DNA of 49,074 nucleotides. Source: Bacteroidota bacterium (GTDB lineage Bacteria > Bacteroidota > Ignavibacteria > Kryptoniales > JAKASW01). Both the position numbers and the translations under genes were made by a program. Below, piece after piece: positions 18,235-27,387 of the stretch (positions are counted from its first letter, which is position 1; every line of letters starts with the position of its first letter). The notes under the pieces were generated by a model, which saw nothing but the letters and a program-made list of their open reading frames with translations, was not told where the DNA came from and searched no databases. Location: assembly GCA_021845665.1 (NCBI GenBank), contig JAJZVO010000032.1, forward strand, positions 1-49,074. The letters are read 5' to 3'.

Positions 18235-18900
18235 CTAAGCGACTCGACAAAGTAGTCTGAAAGGACGCGACGCAAATGACCAGGTTGCAACAAAAGTGAA
18301 CGCACAGGTAGCCTCGTAAAGAGTAATGGGATGGACGAGCCTCTATTTTATAGGCGAAGTCAGCACTGTGTGCTAAGAGCAGAGGAAGAGCGGCACATGG
18401 CATCTCCGGGGTGCGAGCGGCGACATGGTCAGAAAGTGAGGAACGGGACTCGGGAAGTCCTCGCTGGCCTCTCCCAAGTAAGTTGGGAGAGAGAAGAGCC
18501 TTCGTATAAGGAAACGAAAGCGAAGGAAGCCGGCAGGTGCCGTTCACGGCATGCCGCATCATATAACAGAAATAATGTTGAAGCGGCAATGGCGGATGAG
18601 ACCATATTACTTATGATGAGTATGCAGCAAAAGATACTCGGAGGGAAGGGCCTCTGTTGACCTCATGGATTCAAAGAATGGACGAGACGTGTATTATCCA
18701 GAGATGGATTAGTAAACGCGTGTATTTGTTCAGGATGTTTGGATAATTCCGTCCCACCTATGGTGGTGTTAAGGTCCAAGAAAGCCGTATGAGGGAAAAC
18801 TTCATGTACGGTTTGACGAGGGGTCAAAGGAAACGGAGCGATGGTCAGCTTGAGCGGGACACTCGCTCGAGCCGATCAAAAATCACATCGTGTGATGTTC
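18235..18900 (+). ncRNA. ORF-less (degenerate) group II intron
   Basis: The core evidence is domain V at 18782-18814. It starts AAGCCGTAT with the AGC catalytic triad, closes on a GAAA-type loop, and ends GTACGGTTT. The two outer arms pair over eight positions and the inner arms over six, exactly as in group II introns. About 550 bases upstream the sequence has the look of a domain I start (gcgactcgacaaagtagtc, then several short helices). I place the 5' end near 18235 by eye; the usual GTGCG is not intact. No reverse transcriptase gene is present, so splicing or mobility would need a protein in trans. A hairpin (cccgaac/gttcggg) at 18906-18925 follows the intron. Boundaries are approximate. 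Confidence 0.75.
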
Positions 18901-19050
18901 GGCTTCCCGAACGTCCTGTTCGGGAAAAGAGATGAAACATTTAGGCTCACATGACCTGTACACCACCGCGCCCTTGTCTTACTCTACAGATACAGGTACT
19001 TCAACGGAAGTCCGGGTGGAGACAAATTTGAATTGAATTGAGGAGGTTTT

Positions 19051-19935
19051 GTGAAAAGTTTTGCACTGTTATTCACGGCATTCTTTGTGCCTTGTTGCGC
19101 TTTTGCCCAGCAAGTGAACCCCGTGTTATCAGCAACGAGGCAAGTTCAGAGTCAACACGGCGTTGTGCGCAAACCCGATATTTACTGGGCCGACACGAGT
19201 GACAATGCGCTTGTTGACGGGATTATGACCCTATTGAATAGAGCACAAACGGTGTTTGACGGGCAACTGGTTGCAAACAAGTCGCACTGGCGATATGTGA
19301 AGAACTCGTTCTTTCGAAACGGCGTAAGAAGAATTTACACTGTTTATACATTCCAGATTTTTCACTGGATCAAAGGTCCCACGGGGGGCAATGAAGTCTC
19401 CTTCTGGCAATGGGGAGGTAAAATCGGTGACACGCTACAGGTGGTGTCTTCTGCACCCTATTACCAGATGAATATGAGAGGTATCTATTTCCTTGGCAAT
19501 AGGAGGCCGAACACAAAATTGATATCTCTCGGTGTCGTGGACATTTTTGGCTATGGCCATGGTTCAACCGGAAGTGTAATGATAGGAGGAGGAACATGGA
19601 GAGTAAATCCGGAGTACTACGACAAAGTCCTGAAGGAATCGGCAACTGACACGACTGCATATCGGACGTTCATTCATCGGATGAAGCGCCATGACATACA
19701 CAATCCTTCGTTTTGGCCAAGCACAAAAGTCAGAACCATGCCAGCAGACAGCATCCATCCAATAATACTCAAAGAAATAATGTTTCAATGGAATTCAGTT
19801 TCTGGTGCAAGTAATTACGAAATCGAAGTTGCGACGGATGACAATATGCAAAATATTGTCGCTGATGGACTCTACCTGGAATATTATCAATCTGAAATTG
19901 ACGCTCTCCGCATCATACGGCGTGATGTGAAATAG
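19051..19935 (+). CDS. secreted protein, apparently truncated in a C-terminal FN3-like domain
   Basis: A GTG start at 19051 has GAGGAGG upstream and opens a signal peptide (MKSFALLFTAFFVPCCAFAQ). The middle has the pattern of a small beta-domain common in secreted FCB proteins (AQTVFDGQLVANKSHW, YTVYTFQIFHWIKG, GIYFLG). The last 50 residues begin an FN3-like domain (MFQWNSVSGASNYEIEVATD) but end after one and a half strands. The tail EIDALRIIRRDVK does not fit that domain and no T9SS sorting tail follows. I think the gene has lost its 3' end, about 100 or more residues. The protein encoded at 23528 is a distant relative in the middle domain. Function unknown. Confidence 0.75.
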   Translation: MKSFALLFTAFFVPCCAFAQQVNPVLSATRQVQSQHGVVRKPDIYWADTSDNALVDGIMTLLNRAQTVFDGQLVANKSHWRYVKNSFFRNGVRRIYTVYTFQIFHWIKGPTGGNEVSFWQWGGKIGDTLQVVSSAPYYQMNMRGIYFLGNRRPNTKLISLGVVDIFGYGHGSTGSVMIGGGTWRVNPEYYDKVLKESATDTTAYRTFIHRMKRHDIHNPSFWPSTKVRTMPADSIHPIILKEIMFQWNSVSGASNYEIEVATDDNMQNIVADGLYLEYYQSEIDALRIIRRDVK

Positions 19936-20521
19936 TACAAGGGCGCAGGGGACTCGGAGCAAATCGACATCTTCTCTTTCGTACCATGGTTTCCCGCCTC
20001 TCCTATTGACTTTATTCTTTGAACTGGTTATATAGCGATCAAAACGGTTCAATTGGACCAGGGTCATGTCCCCAGCGGGGGATTTCGGTATCGATAACGA
20101 AAGTCGTCACATTCAGCAGTACCTATCTGCGGTAACGGAAACCGGTAGAAGGAGATGCGATGCAAACGAACAAAAACAAAGTCACGCTACAATGGGGCCA
20201 AGTACTCTCACTTCCTATGTATGTTTCCTTTCATTGCTGGACCGGCTCATGATCTAAGACCTTGCGATTGATACATGGGAAACAATGGAAATCGCGATCA
20301 GAACAAACCGATGGAGCTTTGGAGAATTAGGATTCGATAACCTTCTTCGTCTCAATAGTTCTTTTCAAGTCTTGCCAAGTCGAATTCTTCAATCCGATAG
20401 CACACAATGAAAGGGTATCGACGGAGAGGCTAATGGCAATCAGACCTGTTCGAATTGAACTGCCTGCAGTTTGAGCTGAAAAATACTCAGGCGAGATCAT
20501 TAAGAATAAAGGAGAAGAACA
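19936..20521. other. gap with one possible 30-codon ORF
   Basis: A small plus-strand frame at 20160-20252 has a GGAG site and begins MQTNKNKVTLQWGQ. Thirty residues with no homolog I recognise are not enough to call a gene. The rest of the gap shows no motif. The AGGAG site of the next gene is at the right edge. Confidence 0.4.
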
Positions 20522-21106
20522 ATGAAAAACAAAAGCTTGGTTTTAGCAACTAACCTCCTGATTGGATTCCTCGTTAGCCCTTCAATGGCGACGACAAATC
20601 AACTAAAAAGCAATTCCGGTTATTTGTCCATTCACGCTGGCGGTTTCATTATCTCACAGAGTGGCTTTTCGAACACTTATGGGTCAAATCTCGGACCTGC
20701 TTTTGGTGTAGGATTGGGGCTCGCACTTACAACACACCTTTTCCTCTGTACCAAAGCATCTTACTTCACAAAGCAGGGAACTCCTTTGTGGGTTACCTAT
20801 GGATTCACAAACGGAAAATCCACGATCATTTCAGAATCTAGAAACGGATCAGCGAATTTCAGAGAATGGATACTTGATGGTGGCATGAAGTATGACTTCT
20901 TTATATCAAAACCGTACAACCTTGGACTTGAAGGCGGGATTACAGTCATCACATTTGCGGATAGGGCGAAGAGTGCAAATGGTCAAGATTCTTTCCAGGA
21001 CAATGGAGAGGGAGCTTTTGGCTTCTATGCTGGCTTAAGTCTGGAACGGCGCTTCAAACGAAATCCTTTTGCATTACTTAGGGCCCTCGTAGAAATCGGT
21101 GAGTGA
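20522..21106 (+). CDS. outer-membrane beta-barrel protein, possibly shortened
   Basis: The ATG has AAAGGAG upstream and a signal peptide (LVLATNLLIGFLVSPSMA). The 194-residue product shows alternating strand patterns and repeated aromatic ends (GYLSIHAGGFIISQ, FGVGLGLAL, YDFFISKPYNLGLEGGI, FGFYAGLSLERRF) typical of small OmpA/porin-type barrels. The last strand is poor (FALLRALVEIGE) and lacks a terminal aromatic, so the true 3' end may have been lost by frameshift. An AraC-type gene follows within 70 bases. Cargo or ligand unknown. Confidence 0.7.
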   Translation: MKNKSLVLATNLLIGFLVSPSMATTNQLKSNSGYLSIHAGGFIISQSGFSNTYGSNLGPAFGVGLGLALTTHLFLCTKASYFTKQGTPLWVTYGFTNGKSTIISESRNGSANFREWILDGGMKYDFFISKPYNLGLEGGITVITFADRAKSANGQDSFQDNGEGAFGFYAGLSLERRFKRNPFALLRALVEIGE

Positions 21107-21172
21107 ACCCTTTTATTTCTTGCCACGGTCCCTCGAAGTGTTTTCGGAAATAAGACCAAAAGGAAGGTGGGA

Positions 21173-21595
21173 ATGACGAAGGAAAAGAAAATGCTAGAAG
21201 AGACACGGTCTGATTTGCAGGGGAACGACATACGTTATATCAATCTGTCTCCAAACTACTGGGCTGACATTGGAAAAGGGATGATAGATAGGGAGTACCT
21301 GCGCTTGCGGAGCGTTAAGGAGATCGCCGCCTCTCTGGGAATATCAACCGGATACTTTCGAGACAAATTTCGGATGGCATATGGAATTACGCCAATGCAG
21401 TATCTTAGCCAGCACAAAATAAGGAAAGCCAAGGAACTACTCGCCAATCGTTCGGAGAAAATCTGCGATGTAGCCATTAAGGTTGGAATCCCCGACAGGA
21501 ATGTTTTCAGATCGACATTCAGAAAGTTTGTAGGAGCCACTCCTTCGGAATATCGGAACATGTCATTGACCGGCGAAAATAATCCGCGAAAGTGA
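21173..21595 (+). CDS. small AraC-family helix-turn-helix regulator
   Basis: The ATG at 21173 follows AGGAAGG; an in-frame GTG two codons upstream is less likely. The 140-residue protein is little more than an AraC DNA-binding domain. The first helix-turn-helix is SVKEIAASLGISTGYFRDKF and the second contains ICDVAIKVGIPDRNVF then FRKFVGATPSEYR. No sensor domain is present ahead of it; the first 35 residues are charged and unassigned. It lies right after a beta-barrel gene. A degenerate relative is at 23211-23364, again downstream of a barrel gene. Confidence 0.9.
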   Translation: MTKEKKMLEETRSDLQGNDIRYINLSPNYWADIGKGMIDREYLRLRSVKEIAASLGISTGYFRDKFRMAYGITPMQYLSQHKIRKAKELLANRSEKICDVAIKVGIPDRNVFRSTFRKFVGATPSEYRNMSLTGENNPRK

Positions 21596-21937
21596 TCCCA
21601 TTAGGTTGACTATGACTTCCGAAATATGGCTAACTTAACAGAGATGATGCTGTTTCATTCCAATGCGGTCTGAAAACAAACAGGTCAAGGCACTGGCCCG
21701 AGTTCATTAAGGCTTCGGTCACATATTGCAGACGAAGAAGCTCAGGGACATCCAATTGCGTATCTCGAATTTGCTGCCATGAGGTGCTCCGGCGATCCGG
21801 TAGGGAAGTCACGTAATCGTTACTCCTGAAATGATGAAGTGTTCATGAAATGGGAAGAAGTCTGAAGAAAGCTTATCCTTACTAACTATCTAGTGGCATC
21901 ATGACATAAACATTCACATGATGAGAGGAAATGCACT
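21596..21937. other. non-coding gap
   Basis: No open frame of interest, no clear terminator and no recognised repeat. The right edge carries GAGAGGA, the ribosome site of the next gene. Confidence 0.4.
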
Positions 21938-22699
21938 ATGAAGAAGATCAAAATGGATTTTAGGAAACACTCCGGCGGACGCTTATACCGTCGGTCGGGC
22001 TTCAGTGCCGGCACGGAGCCGCGGATTAAGACAAGAATTGCTCTTTCCCTCTTCTTGCTCTTTTTGTTACAGTTAAGTCTCGGCGGCTGTATCCCGGCCG
22101 GCGAGTTCTATACAGGCAAGACGCTTCGGCCGGGTAAGTTTGGACTGAGATTTGGCGGAGATGATTTACTATACACAAGCTCAAGCAAGGAAGGTCGCCA
22201 GGCAGGGATTTCGATCATCCCGTCGGTAGGCATGGCTATTGGGTTGCCCTTGAGGTTTGAGACGGACGTTCGGTGGTTCCCGGTCAATTTTCTGGAAGGC
22301 ACTCTGCGTGAACAACTGGATCCCAGGTCGTTTCATGACTTCGATGCCAGTTTGAATTTCAGTTACGGGGGGTATGTCGGTGAATATTCTTACGGTGAGT
22401 TGGGTGCAACGATGAGTCGGAATCTGAAGTCATGCGAGCCGTATGTCAGCTTCTCTCTTTTCCACACGGTCGGAAGAGCAAGCAGTAATTTGAATTTGAC
22501 ATACCATGGCTCCACAGTCCTAGATGTTTCCGATTACTTGATCCAAAGCATAAACGATGCCCGCTCACTTGAACTCGGCGTCGGGGTGCCGATTGGAAGG
22601 ACGGAAATCTATCCTGAGGTAGATTATATGTATTTTACGGGCGAGCCATCATTAAACATACTCAGCTTCGGTTTGGGAATACAGATTCATGTGAACTAG
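21938..22699 (+). CDS. outer-membrane beta-barrel lipoprotein
   Basis: The N terminus is unusual: about 30 charged residues precede the hydrophobic segment (IALSLFLLFLLQLSLGGC), whose lipobox LGGC puts the lipidated cysteine near residue 51. A later start closer to this segment is not available with a ribosome site. The rest of the 253 residues is a run of beta strands (GKFGLRFGGDD, GMAIGLPLRFETDVRWFPV, YGELGATMSR, LSFGLGIQIHVN) ending on a typical barrel strand. The fold suggests an outer-membrane protein of unknown role. The remains of an AraC gene lie about 510 bases downstream. Confidence 0.7.
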   Translation: MKKIKMDFRKHSGGRLYRRSGFSAGTEPRIKTRIALSLFLLFLLQLSLGGCIPAGEFYTGKTLRPGKFGLRFGGDDLLYTSSSKEGRQAGISIIPSVGMAIGLPLRFETDVRWFPVNFLEGTLREQLDPRSFHDFDASLNFSYGGYVGEYSYGELGATMSRNLKSCEPYVSFSLFHTVGRASSNLNLTYHGSTVLDVSDYLIQSINDARSLELGVGVPIGRTEIYPEVDYMYFTGEPSLNILSFGLGIQIHVN

Positions 22700-23210
22700 A
22701 GATTCGACGCCCTCTCCCTGATTCTATCCCATCAATTAGAACGGTGAGATTGATGGACATGAGGAGTCTAGCAGGATGCGGGGAAATCACCTCATCAGTA
22801 GGACTGTGGCAATCCATATCGAACTTCACAGTGGATGCCGTGCATGTGAAGGAGCTCTAAAGATAAGTGATGGAACTGGCCTAAAGGTTTGGCATCCAAA
22901 GATTCGAACGTGATCGCAACAAATCGGATAAGAAAATGAACGCATCACGCGTGCACTACACTAGATCGTGTATCTTGCCAGTGGTATTAGGCGCGTTCAC
23001 TCATGGACTCATTGGTTGTGGCCTGCAGAAGGAACTGGAGCCGCCGGTTTGCCTCAACACGTTGGACATCTCGAAAGAGGTGCGAACGGTCGGTCATGGG
23101 CTCGTTCAGTACTGGATCACAGCTTCCACCTCGCCGTAACTAAACATACTGATCTTCTCAAAAGGATCAGAGTGAACGGATAGAGAACGGTTACATCAAA
23201 GATAAAGAGC
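22700..23210. other. gap with no supported gene
   Basis: A 67-codon frame at 22936-23139 has a hydrophobic stretch ending LIGC that could be a lipobox, but no ribosome site and no sequence after it that looks like a protein. I therefore leave it out. Nothing else was seen. Confidence 0.4.
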
Positions 23211-23364
23211 GCCGCGTGCGATTCCGCATTACCTTCGCTTGGAATGGTCACTCAAGAACCAACAAGATTCAGCTTTTAGAGTCACCTTTAAAAAGTTGAC
23301 CGGCGTTGCCCCTCGGTCATATAGTAAGAAATTGTCGTCTGTTGAAAATGATGCTCGAAAATGA
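23211..23364 (+). pseudogene. remnant of an AraC-family DNA-binding domain
   Basis: The frame at 23263-23364 reads QDSAFRVTFKKLTGV, APRSYSKKL and NDARK then TGA. This is the end of an AraC domain, and it parallels the intact gene at 21173-21595 (FRKFVGATPSEYR...NNPRK). The preceding bases, one frame off, give CDSALPSLGM, the counterpart of ICDVAIKVGI. A frameshift separates them and the first half of the domain is gone. The two loci look like copies of one barrel-plus-AraC arrangement. Confidence 0.75.
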
Positions 23365-23527
23365 TCCGCGAAAATGGTGCATACAGATTGACAAGGCAGC
23401 GAGGTCTAAGGTAACTTGTGACATGATATGAAGCCACCACGTCACCGAAGGTGGAACGGAAGATTTAATTGGCTGCGTTCCCAATCGGCGGTCTAGTGGT
23501 TATAAATAGCATAAATGGAGGTGCCTT

Positions 23528-24271
23528 ATGGCAACAAAAACAATGATTCTGGTGTTCAGTTTCCTGACACTCGTTTCGTTTTCTAGCGCAAGGGCGCAAG
23601 TCAACCCGGTGTATCAAAGGATGGTGAAGAATGGATGGAGTTATCCTTTTGACAAGGGATTCAGAAAATTAACCCCAACTGAAATTGATTCCGAGTTCGT
23701 CAACAGTATGGGCTACAGCGCGGCCACAGTCTCAAGACTTAAAAAAGCGGGGATCAGAGTCGTGGGACGCTGGAAAAAGCGCGGACCTTGGGACAGCAAG
23801 TTATGGACAGCGTTGTCAGACTGCATCGTTATCGGGACTGTAGCCAAGATAGCTTTCCCAACGTGGGTAAGGCCGTTCTATCATTCTATAGTTTACGTAG
23901 AAGTCGACAGTTTCTTGAGAAATGACTATGGCCTCGCGAAAGGGCAGGTGGCAGTGTTGCAAGTATCCGGTCCATCAAGTACAGGGCTGATAGCTATCGC
24001 TCCTAACGAGCCCCGCTGGACTGTGGGTGAGCGGGTTCTATTATACCTCAGCGCAAGTCAATTGATAACATTCGCGGCCAACAACGATATGCCGAAGCTC
24101 TACAATCGTCTGATCAACAGCCCTAAGGTAAGGTTTCAGCTAATCGATAGCGAAGACATAAAATCCAACGGAGTGGTGATGAACCGAAAAGAAAAGAATC
24201 TTGATGAAGTAGTAAGCGAAGCCGATTCGGTTATGAAGATTATTGGCCACCGAATGCCTATAAATAGATAA
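23528..24271 (+). CDS. small secreted protein of unknown function
   Basis: GGAGG stands seven bases before the ATG. A signal peptide (MILVFSFLTLVSFSSARA) is followed by a 220-residue secreted domain. Its core has alternating strands: SDCIVIGTVAKIAF, HSIVYVEVDSFLRN, GQVAVLQVSG and VGERVLLYLS. This pattern recurs in extracellular proteins of FCB bacteria and matches the middle of the protein at 19051. There is no T9SS tail. The next gene (T9SS metalloprotease) starts 24 bases downstream, so the two are probably in one transcript. No catalytic residues are evident. Confidence 0.82.
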   Translation: MATKTMILVFSFLTLVSFSSARAQVNPVYQRMVKNGWSYPFDKGFRKLTPTEIDSEFVNSMGYSAATVSRLKKAGIRVVGRWKKRGPWDSKLWTALSDCIVIGTVAKIAFPTWVRPFYHSIVYVEVDSFLRNDYGLAKGQVAVLQVSGPSSTGLIAIAPNEPRWTVGERVLLYLSASQLITFAANNDMPKLYNRLINSPKVRFQLIDSEDIKSNGVVMNRKEKNLDEVVSEADSVMKIIGHRMPINR

Positions 24272-24295
24272 CACTAGGAAAGGGGCGTTAGAAGA

Positions 24296-27200
24296 ATGGA
24301 CTTGACAGAAGCAAAATTCTCATTCCTATTCGTCGCCTTGTTTCTCTTCTTGTCGCACAATGTACTAGGGCAATCTGTCTACAACTGGAACGGAAAGAAA
24401 TGGGCTGATAATTCCGCAACATACCACGTAAACACTGATCTCTCAATTGAAACGGTAACAAATCAGCAGTGGGCAGCAGCGATAGACTCAGCGGCAGTAG
24501 AATGGGATGGTGCCGGTGCCAATTTCCGATTTTTAAAGGGAGGCGATGTCACATACGGCGAGCAGGTCGTTCCAAGCCAGAATATCTCCGTGCTGGGATG
24601 GTACGCCACAGCAAATACTCAAACCGGCGCCTACACTGTTCCGTACGTCGATCCAAATGACACGAATGTCATTGTCAAAATGGAAACCTATTTCAACATT
24701 TACTATAGCTTCTCCACCAATCCTGGGGCTAGTGAAGTTGATATATGGTCTGAAGCTGCGCATGAACTTGGACACCGGCTTGATCTGGAGGACGAGACAT
24801 CGGATCCCAATGAGGTCATGTATGCATACGAAACGACCACTGATCATTATCTAGGCAGTGGAGACATAGCAGGGATCCAGAATATTTATGGCGCCGGGAG
24901 CTGGGTCGTCAATAGCGACGTCACGCAGAACGAGGGGTGGTATGGAAATGTCTCTGTGGAGCCGGATAACGGATCGGATTACATATATATAAGAAACAGC
25001 AGCACTGTGGAGATGTATGCAGGATGTAATGTAACACTAGGAGCCGGGATGACAATGTATGTAAACGCAGGTTCCCAGTTGATTGAGGACGGTGGCAGCC
25101 AGGCCATCTACGGGATAGGCTCCCAGATATTGTCGAATGGAGGCATAATTACGGGAATCGATAGCACCGGAGGCGGTGGGAATACTCCTCCTCCCCCAGC
25201 GGGTTTCGCGGCATCGGTGTCAGGCCAGAACGTGTTGCTGAAATGGCAACTTCCTGCTTTTTACGGCACGACGGACGTGACTTTAGTGAAAAACGGCAAT
25301 CCGATAGATTTAGGAAGTTCTGCGACCTCCTACACCGATGCTGGCGCAGTGTCCTCTCTGCCTGCTACTTATTCTGTGCAGTTCAGTGAATCTTCATCTC
25401 AGGAAAACATCGATGGAATATCTTACTCTGACACAATAAGTCTTGGCGTTGCCCCGACTACGGTAAGCACAGATACGACATGGTCAGGGACAGTCTATCT
25501 CGGCAGCAGTGTTACTATAAACAGCGGAAACACGCTGACGATCAGCCCCGGCACGACTGTCCTGATTGGTTCCGGGAATAGTATTACAGCCAACGGGTCG
25601 ATTGACGCAAATGGGTCCCCGGCTGGCGATATCTTCTTCCAGCAAGCCGTCCCTGACAGTGCCTGGAACGAGATCGATTTGAACAGCAACGGCAATCAGT
25701 TCACCGACTGTGTATTTGATGGAGGTACCGATAACGTTTACACAAGTCATAGCCAGGGAAACACGTTTACCGACTGCACATTCGAGAATGCGAGCGGTGA
25801 TGGCTTGCTGCTGGAGGGATCCGGATCGTCAATCGATAACTGCACCTTCGAGCATAACCAGTATGGAATTGTGCTGGGGTATGCAGGCCCCACAGCTTCT
25901 ATAGTCCAATCCACTATCAGCGATAACAGCGCTGTCGGTTTATATATGGCATCAGGAACCATTTCACAATTCACCAATAATGCTGTCGAAAACAACGGCA
26001 GCTACGGAATAGATATCGAAGGCGGCATTCTGTATATGGGGAACGGCACCAGCTATTATGACATAGGGAGCAATCCTGTGGCATCGAGTCCGACACAAGG
26101 CGCAGGTAAGAACCTGATCAACAACAATGGGTCCTCACAGATTTACGTAGATACCGGCGGAGAGGTTTACGTAGGCGATCTCCAGTTCAATGGAACGGAT
26201 TATTCACTTGGCGAAGGGTTCAACAGGGTGACGTCGTCAAGCACTTACTACATATATAACCTGGCGATGACCCAGACGTATGAGTCTGAGGAACAATGGC
26301 CGGTACCTGCGGCAGAGACTTACTGGGGAGGGAGCGTAGGGTCAGAAAACTTCTATGGGACCGTCGACTACAGTTACCAGCTGACAACTGATCCATCGCG
26401 AGGAGCAGGAGCTGGTACACCTCTACAGGATATTACGGCTCCGTACGAAAGCAAGCCCCCTGCGACCCTAATGACAGCCGCGATGGCTGCCAAGATATAC
26501 AAGGACGCACCTACATCGGGAGCGGGACAGTTCTTTGTGAATTTGAAGAATAATATGATGCAGGTGATAAACGCGATAGACAATCCTAAAACCGGCATGA
26601 CACGCCCTCGCCTCATAGGTTATCTTAGTTCTCTCTGTTCCTTCGACACGAACGACGTGACACAGGAGCGAAGTGCCGTTCACGATTTGATAACGAGCTA
26701 CTACAGAGAACTGACGTCGGGCAGCTTCACCGATGAGACGGATCGGCTTTGCAGTGAAGCAGCGCTGGTAGCTGAGGTACAAGATGAAGTGGCTTCGGGG
26801 AAGCTTGACAGTGCAGACGCTCTAATAAGTACATACGGCAAGTATGTCCAGAACAATGATAACCAACGTACGCTGCTGTTTAATCAGATGGAGATCGACC
26901 AACGGCACGGACAGGATGGAAGTGCGCTGGGAGTACTAAAGCAAATCGAAGGATTTCAGCCGGACTCCAGGCAGAAGAAGGGATACGAGCCGCCCGACTA
27001 CAGTGTAATTGCATCTCTGCTTGGTCAGGGAACCAGTATCTCGCGGAACAAAGAAGTTGCGAGCGTTCAGACTCAGGTTCCAACTAAGTTCGCGCTTCTT
27101 CAGAACTATCCGAACCCGTTCAACCCGACGACTACGATAGACTACGACCTCGCAACTCCGGCGAACGTAAGTCTGGTAGTGTACGACGTGACCGGCCAGG

Positions 27201-27361
27201 AGGTAATTGTACTGGAGAGTGGACAGGAGTCGACAGGAAGTCACTCGGCAATATTTAACGGATCGAGATTTGCGAGCGGAGTCTACTTCGTGCGTCTTGT
27301 AGCCCGGGGCCAGAACGGAAGACAGTACATAAAGACAATTAAGATGGCGATGATCAAGTAA
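24296..27361 (+). CDS. T9SS-secreted matrixin-like metalloprotease with beta-helix
   Basis: After a signal peptide (FLFVALFLFLSHNVLG) the 1,021-residue protein has a metzincin-type catalytic domain (about residues 30-205). The zinc site HELGHRLDLED begins at H156; the third ligand is D166, as in HExxHxxxxxD variants, and the Met-turn is EVMYAY. A linker with an FN3-like section follows (PPPPAGFAASVSG...). About residues 395-610 form a right-handed parallel beta-helix with repeated N-x-F/C-T/S-D-C (NTFTDCTFENASGDG, SIDNCTFEHNQYGI). A helical region then leads to the C-terminal T9SS sorting domain (QNYPNPFNPTT, YDVTGQEV, GVYFVRLV). It should be released or anchored outside the cell and cut proteins. 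The next gene, an O-antigen-ligase-like protein, starts 26 bases on. Confidence 0.92.
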   Translation: MDLTEAKFSFLFVALFLFLSHNVLGQSVYNWNGKKWADNSATYHVNTDLSIETVTNQQWAAAIDSAAVEWDGAGANFRFLKGGDVTYGEQVVPSQNISVLGWYATANTQTGAYTVPYVDPNDTNVIVKMETYFNIYYSFSTNPGASEVDIWSEAAHELGHRLDLEDETSDPNEVMYAYETTTDHYLGSGDIAGIQNIYGAGSWVVNSDVTQNEGWYGNVSVEPDNGSDYIYIRNSSTVEMYAGCNVTLGAGMTMYVNAGSQLIEDGGSQAIYGIGSQILSNGGIITGIDSTGGGGNTPPPPAGFAASVSGQNVLLKWQLPAFYGTTDVTLVKNGNPIDLGSSATSYTDAGAVSSLPATYSVQFSESSSQENIDGISYSDTISLGVAPTTVSTDTTWSGTVYLGSSVTINSGNTLTISPGTTVLIGSGNSITANGSIDANGSPAGDIFFQQAVPDSAWNEIDLNSNGNQFTDCVFDGGTDNVYTSHSQGNTFTDCTFENASGDGLLLEGSGSSIDNCTFEHNQYGIVLGYAGPTASIVQSTISDNSAVGLYMASGTISQFTNNAVENNGSYGIDIEGGILYMGNGTSYYDIGSNPVASSPTQGAGKNLINNNGSSQIYVDTGGEVYVGDLQFNGTDYSLGEGFNRVTSSSTYYIYNLAMTQTYESEEQWPVPAAETYWGGSVGSENFYGTVDYSYQLTTDPSRGAGAGTPLQDITAPYESKPPATLMTAAMAAKIYKDAPTSGAGQFFVNLKNNMMQVINAIDNPKTGMTRPRLIGYLSSLCSFDTNDVTQERSAVHDLITSYYRELTSGSFTDETDRLCSEAALVAEVQDEVASGKLDSADALISTYGKYVQNNDNQRTLLFNQMEIDQRHGQDGSALGVLKQIEGFQPDSRQKKGYEPPDYSVIASLLGQGTSISRNKEVASVQTQVPTKFALLQNYPNPFNPTTTIDYDLATPANVSLVVYDVTGQEVIVLESGQESTGSHSAIFNGSRFASGVYFVRLVARGQNGRQYIKTIKMAMIK

Positions 27362-27387
27362 CGAAGTCACTTGGTTGGAGTCGCGCA

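Noticed and set aside
20160-20252. 30-codon ORF with a GGAG site
   Set aside because: Too short to support without a homolog.
22936-23139. Possible small lipoprotein with LIGC
   Set aside because: No ribosome site, and the sequence after the hydrophobic part looks non-coding.
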